Shown here: in pieces, positions 52,550 through 60,299 of the stretch | How the letters are laid out: each line of letters starts with the position of its first letter | Position numbering within the stretch: the stretch's first letter is position 1 | Origin: SIG714 sp964638675 | GTDB taxonomy: Bacteria; Bacillota; Clostridia; Oscillospirales; CAG-272 | Assembly: GCA_964638675.1 (NCBI GenBank) | Contig: CAZXAU010000010.1 | Location: 33,843 to 97,842 of the forward strand | Reading direction: 5' to 3' | DNA: 64,000 nt | Notes under the pieces: generated by a model | The model's input: the letters and a program-made list of their open reading frames with translations, nothing else | Database searches by the model: none | What the model was told of the DNA's origin: nothing | Made by a program: the position numbers and the translations under genes

Positions 52550-53430
52550 ATCCTATCCTCCCTTTCATCGATGTAAACCGGTGTGATGCAAAGTGCAAAA
52601 TAAATTATTTCAAAGCTGATCGTCATCGGCTGTGTAAGTACACCTTTTATGCTCGGAAAATACCTCCAGAACATACCACCCGAAAGAGCGCCGCTGAGGA
52701 TATATATTCCGCAAAAGAAGAGCCAAAGCAGAGCGGCTTTATCACGGTCTGTAAGGGTGTATATCGAAAATGCCGTTCGCCCCTTAAGTCCGTAGCCCCT
52801 GCCTTTCATGCTGTCGGCCGTCTCAATGGCATTCTCCAAGGAATGTGTGACGGTCGCAGAAAAGCAGGAAAATGCGACACGCAGTCTTTTCGGGAGACTG
52901 CCGTTTTCAGTGTCACGTCCCATGCACGCCTGTGCTTCCTTTATCTCATTAAGCTGTTCCTTGAATCTCGGAACAAAACGAAGGGTCATGCTCAGCACGA
53001 GCGACATTGCAGGTATTACCCGACCGAACAGATATACAAACTTGTCGCTTGTCATTACCGATGTATAGCAGGAAAACCACAGAAAAACCGATATAAGCAT
53101 AACTGAGGCGGCAATTCCGTATAGTATGCTCTCAAGCGTAAGCGGATTGCCTGTCGGGAGATAGCAGAGTATCACACTTCCCTGATGATTGAATGCAGGA
53201 TTGATGAGAGCCGTTAAAAGCATCATCGGAAGGGCATATCTTATAAAGAATCTCAGCGATTTTCTGCCGTTCAGACGGATATGATAACATACCGAGGCAA
53301 AGAGCGAGATCATCAGGCAAATGGGGTGCATGAAAAACATCGAAAACCCGATAACAAGCCCGAAATAGAGAAAATTCACGAGCGGATGATAGCCGCTGAA
53401 CGCATCTTTATTTTTCACTTTTATGACCAT
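52522..53430 (-). CDS. ecfT: Energy-coupling factor transmembrane subunit EcfT
   Basis: A 302-residue protein with about six hydrophobic segments. SMTLRFVPRFKEQLNEIKEA and the coupling-helix motif ADSMKGRGYGLKGRT match the EcfT family. The protein starts MVIKVKNKDAF at the ATG supplied by repeat copy D. It links the ATPase domains to the S module encoded in the next gene. Confidence 0.93.
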   Translation of the reverse strand: MVIKVKNKDAFSGYHPLVNFLYFGLVIGFSMFFMHPICLMISLFASVCYHIRLNGRKSLRFFIRYALPMMLLTALINPAFNHQGSVILCYLPTGNPLTLESILYGIAASVMLISVFLWFSCYTSVMTSDKFVYLFGRVIPAMSLVLSMTLRFVPRFKEQLNEIKEAQACMGRDTENGSLPKRLRVAFSCFSATVTHSLENAIETADSMKGRGYGLKGRTAFSIYTLTDRDKAALLWLFFCGIYILSGALSGGMFWRYFPSIKGVLTQPMTISFEIIYFALCITPVYIDEREDRIWRSLQSKI

Positions 53431-53551
53431 AACTTTCGCATTGAGAAAGCTTCCTTTCTTGCAGAATTGGGGCTTGTTTTGCGGATCAAAATCGTCGCCG
53501 CTGTAGTGGCGAAAGCCTCAAAACGCTGTTTGAAAGATCTATCTTTCAAAC
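53421..53551 (-). repeat. Start-codon-proximal repeat, copy D (before ecfT)
   Basis: All modules are present. The palindrome is GTTTGAAAGAT/ATCTTTCAAAC and the centre is GCGGCGACGATTTTG with CGCAAAACAAG. GGAGGG lies 5 bases before the element. The frame from TTG stays open for the whole element (KDRSFKQRFEAF.., KTSPNSARKEAF.., RKLWS) and stops at the TAA in ATGGTCATAAAA. Confidence 0.92.
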
Positions 53552-53570
53552 TTTGCCCTCCATATGTTTT

Positions 53571-54701
53571 TCAAGATCCGATGGCATAACCGCCGCCGAT
53601 ATCACTTCCGAGATCGCATGTGTAACGCCATTCGACCTTTTCGCCCTGCCTTAGCGAGTAACGACTGCATCCGTAATTGGGATACCAACCGTCTACACGG
53701 TACATCCACCCAGAACCGCTCCCGCAGTCAAATTCATACAGATTGTGAATTCCTTCAATATAAGCACTGTTATACATCGGAGTCCATGAAGCCTCCATAT
53801 GTATATTGTTTTCACGACAGACCCTTTGCAGAACATCGAACACCGATTCTCCCTCGTAAAATGTCACCGTCTGTTCGGGGAAAATGATTCCGTTTGACGG
53901 AAGAACGTCAAGCTTTTCGGGTTCAAGATCGCCGATATTGTTCAGAATTGTCGAACATTCAATAGAAAAAGTACAAGTGTATTTTTTCTTGTTATCGACC
54001 TTCTGATCTTCGGGCTCTACTGGCATCGGTTTTCCCGTCGGCACGGGATCCGTCTTATATTTGTCCTGCCCTGTCGCACTTCCGTCGGATATCACACGTT
54101 GGTCATCACTGTTGCTGCCGGACAGATACGGATCGTTTTTGTTAACGTTGCCAATTCCGGTATTCGCTATATCGGTGATATCGGGAATCACGCACTTATC
54201 GGGAACGATCTCACATATCCCTCTCTGACCGGACGGCGAAAAGTTCAGTATTCTGCCGTTTCTGCCTGTAATACTCGCATGACAAAGCTTTATATCCGAA
54301 CCGTTTGTTTTGTCATATACAGTGGCCGTGTCGGCATCAAATCCGTTATTCAGATATACCGTAAGCACAGGTGAAAATCCGAAATCTTCTGTCGATTTAT
54401 ACTGAAATAAAACCGTATCGTCTGCCCTGATAATTTCAATGCCGAGATTGAGTGATTTAGGTATATCAATATCACTGCCGAAAACCGTCCACTCATAAGA
54501 AAGACAGTTTGAGCTTCCTTTGAATGTAACAACACTATTGTTTTCCTTCAGATCTTCAAATACAGAGCATTCAATTATCCCGTCCTCAGGAATTGTAATG
54601 CTTTGTTGCAATTTTACTCTCTTGTTTGTGAGCGTATTGCATGATATCAGCGTTAAAACAACAAGGAGTAATATGCTCAGGATCTGTATTTTCTTTTTCA
54701 T
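53571..54701 (-). CDS. DUF4430 (transcobalamin C-terminal-like) lipoprotein
   Basis: A 376-residue protein. The signal peptide ends in the lipobox LISC (Cys21). Residues of about 30-190 are beta-rich and unassigned, and a Gly/Pro/Asp-rich linker follows. The C-terminal 120 residues are a DUF4430 domain (VFDVLQRVCRENNI, GSGSGWMYRVDGWYPNYGC, KVEWRYTCDLGSDIG), the domain related to the beta domain of transcobalamin and intrinsic factor. It is probably the membrane-attached ligand receptor of the operon. It lies between the cohesin gene and ecfT. Confidence 0.85.
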   Translation of the reverse strand: MKKKIQILSILLLVVLTLISCNTLTNKRVKLQQSITIPEDGIIECSVFEDLKENNSVVTFKGSSNCLSYEWTVFGSDIDIPKSLNLGIEIIRADDTVLFQYKSTEDFGFSPVLTVYLNNGFDADTATVYDKTNGSDIKLCHASITGRNGRILNFSPSGQRGICEIVPDKCVIPDITDIANTGIGNVNKNDPYLSGSNSDDQRVISDGSATGQDKYKTDPVPTGKPMPVEPEDQKVDNKKKYTCTFSIECSTILNNIGDLEPEKLDVLPSNGIIFPEQTVTFYEGESVFDVLQRVCRENNIHMEASWTPMYNSAYIEGIHNLYEFDCGSGSGWMYRVDGWYPNYGCSRYSLRQGEKVEWRYTCDLGSDIGGGYAIGS

Positions 54702-54837
54702 GTGAACCTCCCTTCCGCCACCCTATGGCGATACAAATAGTTATGAAATTCTCCTTAAAATAGGGCAAGTCCCATTTTTAAGCAGAATCTGCACGTGAAA
54801 CAGATGTGAGTGGGATAATATGAACGTATCTTTCACG

Positions 54838-55464
54838 CTAATCTCCAACTATAATACGCCCGTTTGAGGTCTTAAGCGTATTTTTATTCGATGCAAGACT
54901 TTTGTTTTCATCAGATGCGGCGAATATTGCATCATTAAATGAAAGCTCATATATATCGCCCGAGACAGCACTTCCACGCAGACGGAAACGTAAACGAAGT
55001 ACTACATTTCCCTCGCTCCTCAGTGCATCGTTTTTAAAAGCATACTTCCCGCCTGTCATATCAAGATACATTATATTTATCTGTCCTATGCTGTTGCTCC
55101 GATCAACATCCACGCTCCATTCGGGAAGCTTATATCCCCCGCTTTTGTCTGGGTCTGTAATCAATACGTTTCCCTCATTGATTCCGAGAAACTCAAGTCT
55201 TGCGGCATCAAAATCGATCGAAAAGCTGGCGGCAGGATAAATATCGTCACCGAGCGATGACACAGTCAGTGCAAGCGAAAATTCTTCCCTGTCAAGAGCT
55301 GATATTTTTCCTCCCTTTTCCATCGATACTTCGGGTGTGCCGGCGGTAAAAATACTGCCGTTGCCACGGAGAAAATGCATCGTAAGGATGGCGGCTATAC
55401 CGATAACAAGTATTAATACCGCTGTAATGATACATTTCTTCTTTGATGATCGTACTGTTTTCAT
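54838..55464 (-). CDS. Membrane-anchored cohesin-domain protein
   Basis: A 208-residue protein. Residues 11-32 are an N-terminal membrane anchor after a basic stretch. Residues of about 42-207 have the cohesin/type III carbohydrate-binding-like beta-sandwich pattern: FSLALTVSSLGDDIYPAASF, FDAARLEFLGINEGN, and INIMYLDM. It starts 2 bases after the dockerin-bearing protein encoded upstream, so the pair may dock to each other at the cell surface. The binding is inferred. Confidence 0.8.
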   Translation of the reverse strand: MKTVRSSKKKCIITAVLILVIGIAAILTMHFLRGNGSIFTAGTPEVSMEKGGKISALDREEFSLALTVSSLGDDIYPAASFSIDFDAARLEFLGINEGNVLITDPDKSGGYKLPEWSVDVDRSNSIGQINIMYLDMTGGKYAFKNDALRSEGNVVLRLRFRLRGSAVSGDIYELSFNDAIFAASDENKSLASNKNTLKTSNGRIIVGD

Positions 55465-55466
55465 AA

Positions 55467-58208
55467 TTATTTTATGCTTTCTTTAATAATTGCCGCTTTG
55501 TCGATTATCGCAAATTCTTTTCCGCTAACAAAATATTCAACGACGGCCAATGCATCAAACGTGTTGATTCTCGAATCTGCATTTACGTTCATTGCAAGGA
55601 TCTGCTCATCATTCGGTGCGTCGTCCTTTCTCAGCCATGCGTTGACCTGTGCCAGGGCATCCTGAGCATTTACTATTCCGTCGCCGTTTACATCACCAAA
55701 TATAAGAGTATTTGCATCTTCATTCACAATTGTATAATTTTCAGATGATGCAAGCCTCGGCATAAGTTCTGAAGATGTGACGCACAAATAGGTCGGAACT
55801 CCCGTTTTTGCCGAAATTGCAGCGTTATAAAGAAGCCTTACGTTTTTACTTCCGTCATTCCACAGAATTTTTGCACCGTCATCAACGCCCGTTACGGCAA
55901 CAGCCACTGCAACCCTATTCTCCGGAATCAGATCCACACCGTCACCGATATAAAGAGTCATGGCGGTAAAGCTTACACCCTTTACGATCTGTGTACTGTC
56001 ATAGGCTTTTTCAATATCGACAATTGTCATAGAATCGGGGTCTTCTGAATGAGAATTCTTTTTCAGCGACATTCCTGTGATCGATACGCTGAGTGTATCG
56101 GTGAGGGAAAGATCATATTCCTGTTTTACTCTGAGAGCGACCGTAAATATTGAAGACGGAAAACTATCTGAGTTTACCGTAATATCGTTGCCTTTTTGCG
56201 GATCGAAATATACAATACGCAGTTTGCCGGTCGATTCCTCAAGGTGATAGCAGAGAGTACCACCTGTAAGTGAGCTTTCGGCTCTGACATCGATAACATC
56301 GAGTCCGTCGGGAATATTGACAATGCAATCCATCAGCTTATAACCTGCATCGTTATCCCATTTGTTCAGCGATACGACCGCATTAAATGAATGATCTTTC
56401 GTGTTTTCAATTTTTTCGGGAAGAGTAAGCTCTGCCGAGAAAGCGCCCGGCTCTTCAATTATCGGAAATGCATCGCTCATGTCATAAAGCGAATTCCTGT
56501 TATTGATAAAACGGTCGTATGCAACAAGTGCATAACACGCCTGGTCTGTCGCCATTGCATTGCCGGCACCGCTCATAACATGTCTGAATTGTGCATCATC
56601 CTCAACATAGAATTCAAGCAGTGCACTGACAGCCGAATTTCCGTTCTTTATAAAGCGAGAATCGGTGTCGGGATCGATTCCCCATGCAGTGCAAGCCACG
56701 ATCACCTGAGCAATGCTTTCGGAGTTTACACTGCCCCATGAAGCATAACCGCCGTCATCCTTCTGCATCTGCGAGAGCTTTTCAAAAGCACGTGATGCAG
56801 CATCGGCAACAGCTTTTTGTGTTCGGTAATTTGCAAGTGCCTGCAAAGCCATTGAAGTGATATCAGGATCGGCGCTGCTTCCGCTGAGTGCCCATCCGCC
56901 GCCGCTCAGCTCCAAACTGAGTATCTTGTCTATATATTGCTGCCTTATAGTTGGGTCTTCGGTCTGATAGTTATTCGTATCAAGGGCTATAAGAGCAAAG
57001 ATAGGTCCGTTGATTCCCTGCCAAACCGTTTTGTCGAAATCATTCAGCGGTGCTACTATATCTATACCTCCTACATCGGTAGCATCTTTTCCTATTGACG
57101 ACAGTGCCATAATGAGTCTTGAGTTTTCGGTATATTTTCTTGAATGAAGCGCTCCGCCCTGATTTACACTTGCTGAAAGCTCGACAACCTTATCTACAAT
57201 GCGATCATAGTATCCGGTAAAGTATTCACTGCCACGATCGAAATATCCGCCTCGTGCAAGAGCAAGTACCGTCCATTCACCGCCCGTAGTTCCGAACTGC
57301 GGATGAGGAATTGAACTCACAAGACCTGCCATGGTGGCATTCAGAATTACACTGACGTCCAGTCCTTTTTTATCATCGTTATCACTCTGTGCTTTTTTCA
57401 GAATATCTACTGCCTCATCGATCTCATGCTGTGTCGCCGTAAGCTTTTCCATCACGGGAAGCACCGACGCCTTTGCCTCGGCATTTGTCGAATCTGCATA
57501 TGCCGCATACAGGATATCCTTGTTGGCATGATCGAAATATGCATCATTTCCCCATCCGGTGGAATATCCAAGGTCGGCACCGAAGCCGTGGAGAGTAAAC
57601 TGCCAACGAATTACATATGTATTACCGTAATCACAGTAGCCGTTATATCCTGTATAATCTTTAAGACCGAAAGCAGACGCACCGACCGGAATCATCAGAT
57701 CGTTTACGGTAATCATCCAGCCTGCCATTGTACAGTAATCCAATTCTCCGAGCCAGTCATCGCTGTTTCCGTCGTTATCATTATTGCCGGGATATCCTCC
57801 GCCTGCACTTTCGCTGATGATCGACGGAATCGAAATTTCGCCTTTATCAAGTCCGTAAAGCTCGGAGATATAGGCATCGCTCTCCCATGACCCTGTTATG
57901 TGATAATCGATCTTCTGATCGATAAGCATCGCCAGAGTTGCCATACCTGCGGTGAGGTCACTCTCTTCATACGGTCCGTAGCCTTCACCGGCGATCAACT
58001 CGTTGATCTGTGCGAGAGTGTAAGATTTCGGCTCGATATATATTCCCTGACCGAGAGTTTCGCCCTCGATTGAAATAACTACACGAAACTCGTCTGATTT
58101 TTCGCTTGTCTTTTGAATGTCGATTGCGAGTGCAGATGCCGGCAGTGATACGAATATCATGATCAGTGCAATTATTGCACAAGCATATCGGTATATTTTT
58201 GATTTCAT
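55467..58208 (-). CDS. Transcobalamin-like surface protein: DUF4430, alpha/alpha toroid, cohesin-like and dockerin domains
   Basis: A 913-residue protein. A signal peptide (1-27, ending ASALA) is followed by a DUF4430-like domain (about 40-230; AGWMITVNDLMIPVGASAFG, YVIRWQFTL), then a prenyltransferase/squalene-oxidase-like alpha/alpha toroid (about 280-590) with LSGGGWALSG and MQKDDGGYASW repeats. A cohesin-like beta domain (about 600-760) and a type I dockerin (GDVNGDGIVNAQDALAQVNA, second calcium loop MNVNADSRINTFDAL) follow. Toroid plus DUF4430 is the fold pair of intrinsic factor, so cobalamin binding is likely. The ATG at 58208 is preferred because the one at 58220 abuts AAGAAAGG. Confidence 0.85.
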   Translation of the reverse strand: MKSKIYRYACAIIALIMIFVSLPASALAIDIQKTSEKSDEFRVVISIEGETLGQGIYIEPKSYTLAQINELIAGEGYGPYEESDLTAGMATLAMLIDQKIDYHITGSWESDAYISELYGLDKGEISIPSIISESAGGGYPGNNDNDGNSDDWLGELDYCTMAGWMITVNDLMIPVGASAFGLKDYTGYNGYCDYGNTYVIRWQFTLHGFGADLGYSTGWGNDAYFDHANKDILYAAYADSTNAEAKASVLPVMEKLTATQHEIDEAVDILKKAQSDNDDKKGLDVSVILNATMAGLVSSIPHPQFGTTGGEWTVLALARGGYFDRGSEYFTGYYDRIVDKVVELSASVNQGGALHSRKYTENSRLIMALSSIGKDATDVGGIDIVAPLNDFDKTVWQGINGPIFALIALDTNNYQTEDPTIRQQYIDKILSLELSGGGWALSGSSADPDITSMALQALANYRTQKAVADAASRAFEKLSQMQKDDGGYASWGSVNSESIAQVIVACTAWGIDPDTDSRFIKNGNSAVSALLEFYVEDDAQFRHVMSGAGNAMATDQACYALVAYDRFINNRNSLYDMSDAFPIIEEPGAFSAELTLPEKIENTKDHSFNAVVSLNKWDNDAGYKLMDCIVNIPDGLDVIDVRAESSLTGGTLCYHLEESTGKLRIVYFDPQKGNDITVNSDSFPSSIFTVALRVKQEYDLSLTDTLSVSITGMSLKKNSHSEDPDSMTIVDIEKAYDSTQIVKGVSFTAMTLYIGDGVDLIPENRVAVAVAVTGVDDGAKILWNDGSKNVRLLYNAAISAKTGVPTYLCVTSSELMPRLASSENYTIVNEDANTLIFGDVNGDGIVNAQDALAQVNAWLRKDDAPNDEQILAMNVNADSRINTFDALAVVEYFVSGKEFAIIDKAAIIKESIK

Positions 58209-58212
58209 AATT

Positions 58213-58339
58213 ATATCCATCCTTTCTTATGGAATCGGAGCCTGTTTTGCACCGCAAAATCGCCACCGATTCTCCTTGAAGCGAATCGTTTCGGTTGCGA
58301 AAGCCACAAAACATCGTCTGAAAAATCTATTTTTCAGAC
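58213..58339 (-). repeat. Start-codon-proximal repeat, copy E (before the toroid protein gene)
   Basis: This copy uses the second palindrome type (GTCTGAAAAAT/ATTTTTCAGAC) and a longer centre with both AATCGG and GCGATTTTGC parts. The 3' GCTTTCG hairpin is missing, so AAGAAAGGA stands directly next to ATGGATATAATT. GGGGGGAG lies 5 bases before the element, inside the last codons of the upstream gene, whose TGA stop is made by element bases. Confidence 0.88.
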
Positions 58340-58570
58340 TTTACTCCCCCCTTTTTCGCTGTTTGTTTTTTGTGAGATCTCTTTTTTTCTTTCAGGACTG
58401 ATCTCCTTCAGTCCCGCTTTTTCAAGTGCTCTCGGCCACGGGCCTAAAAAAGCCTTGATCCTTGAGAGGGTCACAGCGTCAAAATCACTTTTGACAGGAA
58501 GACGACCCATTTCTTTTTGCTTGTTTTGCAGCTCACTTACCGCCCAAGATCGCTTTTCTTCGCTTGTCAT
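58334..58570 (-). CDS. Small protein with homing-endonuclease-associated repeat (HNH_repeat-like)
   Basis: A 78-residue protein with one motif of about 45 residues: SELQNKQKEMGRLPVKSDFD, then LSRIKAFLGPWPRALEKAGL. This matches the GRxPxxxDFD..GxWxxALxxAGL pattern of DNA-binding repeats found beside homing endonucleases. There is no nuclease domain. GGGAGG lies 7 bases before the ATG. It is the first gene after the cobalamin riboswitch terminator, so it is made only when cobalamin is low. A regulatory role is possible but unproven. Confidence 0.75.
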   Translation of the reverse strand: MTSEEKRSWAVSELQNKQKEMGRLPVKSDFDAVTLSRIKAFLGPWPRALEKAGLKEISPERKKEISQKTNSEKGGSKV

Positions 58571-58601
58571 TTTAACGCCTCCCTTCCGAATACAAACACA
58601 C

Positions 58602-58663
58602 AAAAAAACAAAAAGCTCTTTCCTTCGTTTTATCCGAATTGGATATGATCCGAAAGAAAGAGC
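58602..58663 (-). terminator. Riboswitch-controlled terminator of the cobalamin operon
   Basis: Minus strand: GCTCTTTCTTTCG pairs with CGAAGGAAAGAGC (one mismatch) over a loop containing ATCC..GGAT, and TTTTTGTTTTTTT follows. It lies between the aptamer and the first gene, so it is the likely expression platform. Confidence 0.8.
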
Positions 58664-58794
58664 GCAATCGATTAAAAAGCACGCCAAAAGGAAGGCTTCA
58701 AAATCGGGCAAAAAAACAAAGAGCTCCGAATCTAAAGCCGAAAAACGGCATATGATAATCGGTTGCACTCTTCTCGCCCAATCATGGTAAACCT

Positions 58795-58995
58795 TTCAAA
58801 AATACGGCAGGTATCCTGACTTATGATAAGCAGTGCTCAAAATCGGCACTGCGAAAGAACACCCTTCTCAGACGAAAGCGTCCAATGGTAACATGCTCTT
58901 CATTTCGTCAAATACAGTAATGGCGGTTGTTCCGGATTCGAACCGGATTCCCTTTTACATCTACTCAGCTAACAACTTTTCAAACCGTATTTTCG
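58795..58995 (-). promoter_or_regulatory. Cobalamin riboswitch
   Basis: The transcript contains GGGAATCCGGTTCGAATCC followed by GGAACAACCGCCATTACTGT, the conserved core of cobalamin aptamers, and later AGTCAGGATACCTGCCG, which matches the B12 box. Spacing and order are as expected. With bound cobalamin, operon expression should fall. Confidence 0.94.
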
Positions 58996-59027
58996 ATGGA
59001 AACGCTGAATCTATTCAGCGTTTCCAT
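58996..59027 (-). other. 15-bp perfect hairpin at the 5' end of the riboswitch leader
   Basis: ATGGAAACGCTGAAT pairs with ATTCAGCGTTTCCAT around a two-base loop. It has no T-run and lies between the promoter and the aptamer; it may protect the 5' end of the leader. Confidence 0.7.
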
Positions 59028-59054
59028 TTATCTGTATTCAATTTTTTCGACTAT

Positions 59055-59082
59055 ATTATACCGATTTTTTTGATTTTGTCAA
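59055..59082 (-). promoter_or_regulatory. Promoter of the cobalamin operon
   Basis: TTGACA, a 16-base spacer and TATAAT on the minus strand, both perfect. Confidence 0.9.
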
Positions 59083-59174
59083 TAGTTCCGAGGGTGAAAA
59101 ACAAAAAAATAAAGCAAAAATTTCACATCTGACAGTAAACACAAAATGATGCCGCTAAAAAACGGGAGTGTCTA

Positions 59175-59303
59175 GTCTGAATAATATATTTTTCAGACAG
59201 TTTTTTGTGGCTTTCGCCACCGAAAAGGCAATTTTCCAGTGCAAAACCAGCCCCAATTCCACAAAAAGGGAGCTTATGCAATGCGAAAGCGATGGTCATA
59301 AAT
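59175..59303 (+). repeat. Start-codon-proximal repeat, copy F (orphan)
   Basis: Plus orientation: GTCTGAATAAT/..TTTTTCAGAC palindrome, the GTGGC-TTTC-GCCAC hairpin, CAGTGCAAAACCAG, CCCCAATTCC, AAAAAGGGAG, and a diverged 3' hairpin (GCTTATGCAATGCGAAAGC). It ends in ATGGTCATAAATATG. CGGGAG lies upstream. The CTG frame stays open through it (NNIFFRQFFVAFATEKAIFQ) and beyond. No intact gene follows. Confidence 0.88.
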
Positions 59304-59381
59304 ATGACATCCCCCGTTTTAAAGATCGGTCAATCGTATGCAGATCAAAAAACAATTCTCCACAAAAGATTTATCGGATAA
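59292..59381 (+). pseudogene. 29-residue frame after repeat copy F, probable gene remnant
   Basis: The ATG of copy F opens a frame MVINMTSPVLKIGQ.. that stops after 29 residues, close to the convergent activase gene. Its N-terminus MVINM is the same as that of the dehydrogenase and glycyl-radical-enzyme genes that begin in copies C and G. It is probably what is left of a gene that followed the element, or a chance frame. Confidence 0.4.
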
Positions 59382-59399
59382 ATATAACATATTCTATCT

Positions 59400-60299
59400 T
59401 TATATAACGGTTATGCCTTGATCTTCTATAATAAACCTTGCTTTATCAAGCTGTTCTTTTGTCGGGATCCATTCTTTTTTGCCGTTATCCTCGAAGCCGA
59501 GAAAAACAGCTTTAGTTCCGGCATATGCGTGATACGGGATAATTTCAACTCCCTGTAAATTGTTCAGACTTCCGGCAAGCTTTGCAATTTTTATATAATG
59601 CTCGTCATCTGTATTTACGCCATTCACCAGAATACAGCGCAGACGGATCTTTGCATTCATTTCATTCACAACGCTTAAATTGTTTAAAATGAGCTTGTTC
59701 GATGCTCCTGTATAAAGCTTGTGTCGTTCATCATCGGTATCCTTGATGTCCCACAAAAACAGATCGACATATTGAGCGGCGGCAGATAAAATTTCTGTAT
59801 CACCATATCCGCAGGTCTCCACGGCGGTATTGAACTCCGAATTCTTCAAAGCTTTTAAAAGAGCAATGGTTGCCCTGCCTTGTGCAAACGGCTCACCGCC
59901 CGACAGTGTAACACCGCCGATATTTCCGTAAAAAGCTTTGTCCTTTCGGGCGGCATAGAGTATATCATCAACCGACATAATCTTTCCGCATACCTCAAGT
60001 GCTCCGCTCGGACAACTCTCGGCACATGATCTGCACATAATGCATTTTTCCCGTTCCATCAGATGACGGTAAGACAAAGTATGTACTCTCTGCCGGCATA
60101 CACTAATGCATGAGCCGCACTTCACGCACCTTTTTTCATAATAAAGAAGCTCTTCATACGATTTCTGAGTTTCGGGATTGTGACACCATGCACAGCGCAG
60201 AGGACAGCCCTTCAGAAATACTGTAGTCCGTATACCGGGACCGTCATGCATACAAAAGCGTTGGATCTCAGTCACTTTCAATTTTATTTCAGTGCTCAT
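59400..60299 (-). CDS. Glycyl-radical enzyme activating protein (radical SAM)
   Basis: A 299-residue protein. The radical SAM motif CxxxCxxC is Cys32/36/39 in GCPLRCAWC, with DGPGIRTTVFLKG before it. Two ferredoxin-type clusters follow (CVKCGSCISVC and CIMCRSCAESC), as in the activases of PFL-like dehydratases rather than PflA. GGVTLSGGEP binds SAM. It installs the glycyl radical in the enzyme encoded directly upstream, whose stop overlaps its start by 11 bases. Confidence 0.95.
   Translation of the reverse strand: MSTEIKLKVTEIQRFCMHDGPGIRTTVFLKGCPLRCAWCHNPETQKSYEELLYYEKRCVKCGSCISVCRQRVHTLSYRHLMEREKCIMCRSCAESCPSGALEVCGKIMSVDDILYAARKDKAFYGNIGGVTLSGGEPFAQGRATIALLKALKNSEFNTAVETCGYGDTEILSAAAQYVDLFLWDIKDTDDERHKLYTGASNKLILNNLSVVNEMNAKIRLRCILVNGVNTDDEHYIKIAKLAGSLNNLQGVEIIPYHAYAGTKAVFLGFEDNGKKEWIPTKEQLDKARFIIEDQGITVI

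Noticed and set aside
58915..58960. tRNA-like TTCGAATCC stem-loop on the minus strand
   Set aside because: It lies inside the cobalamin aptamer core (GGGAATCCGG.. and ACTGT), there is no acceptor stem or anticodon arm around it, and the B12 box is at the expected place downstream.
59168..59407. 79-codon plus-strand gene through repeat copy F
   Set aside because: The first half is the element's own conserved frame and the rest has no recognisable similarity; it is reported as the repeat and a remnant instead.
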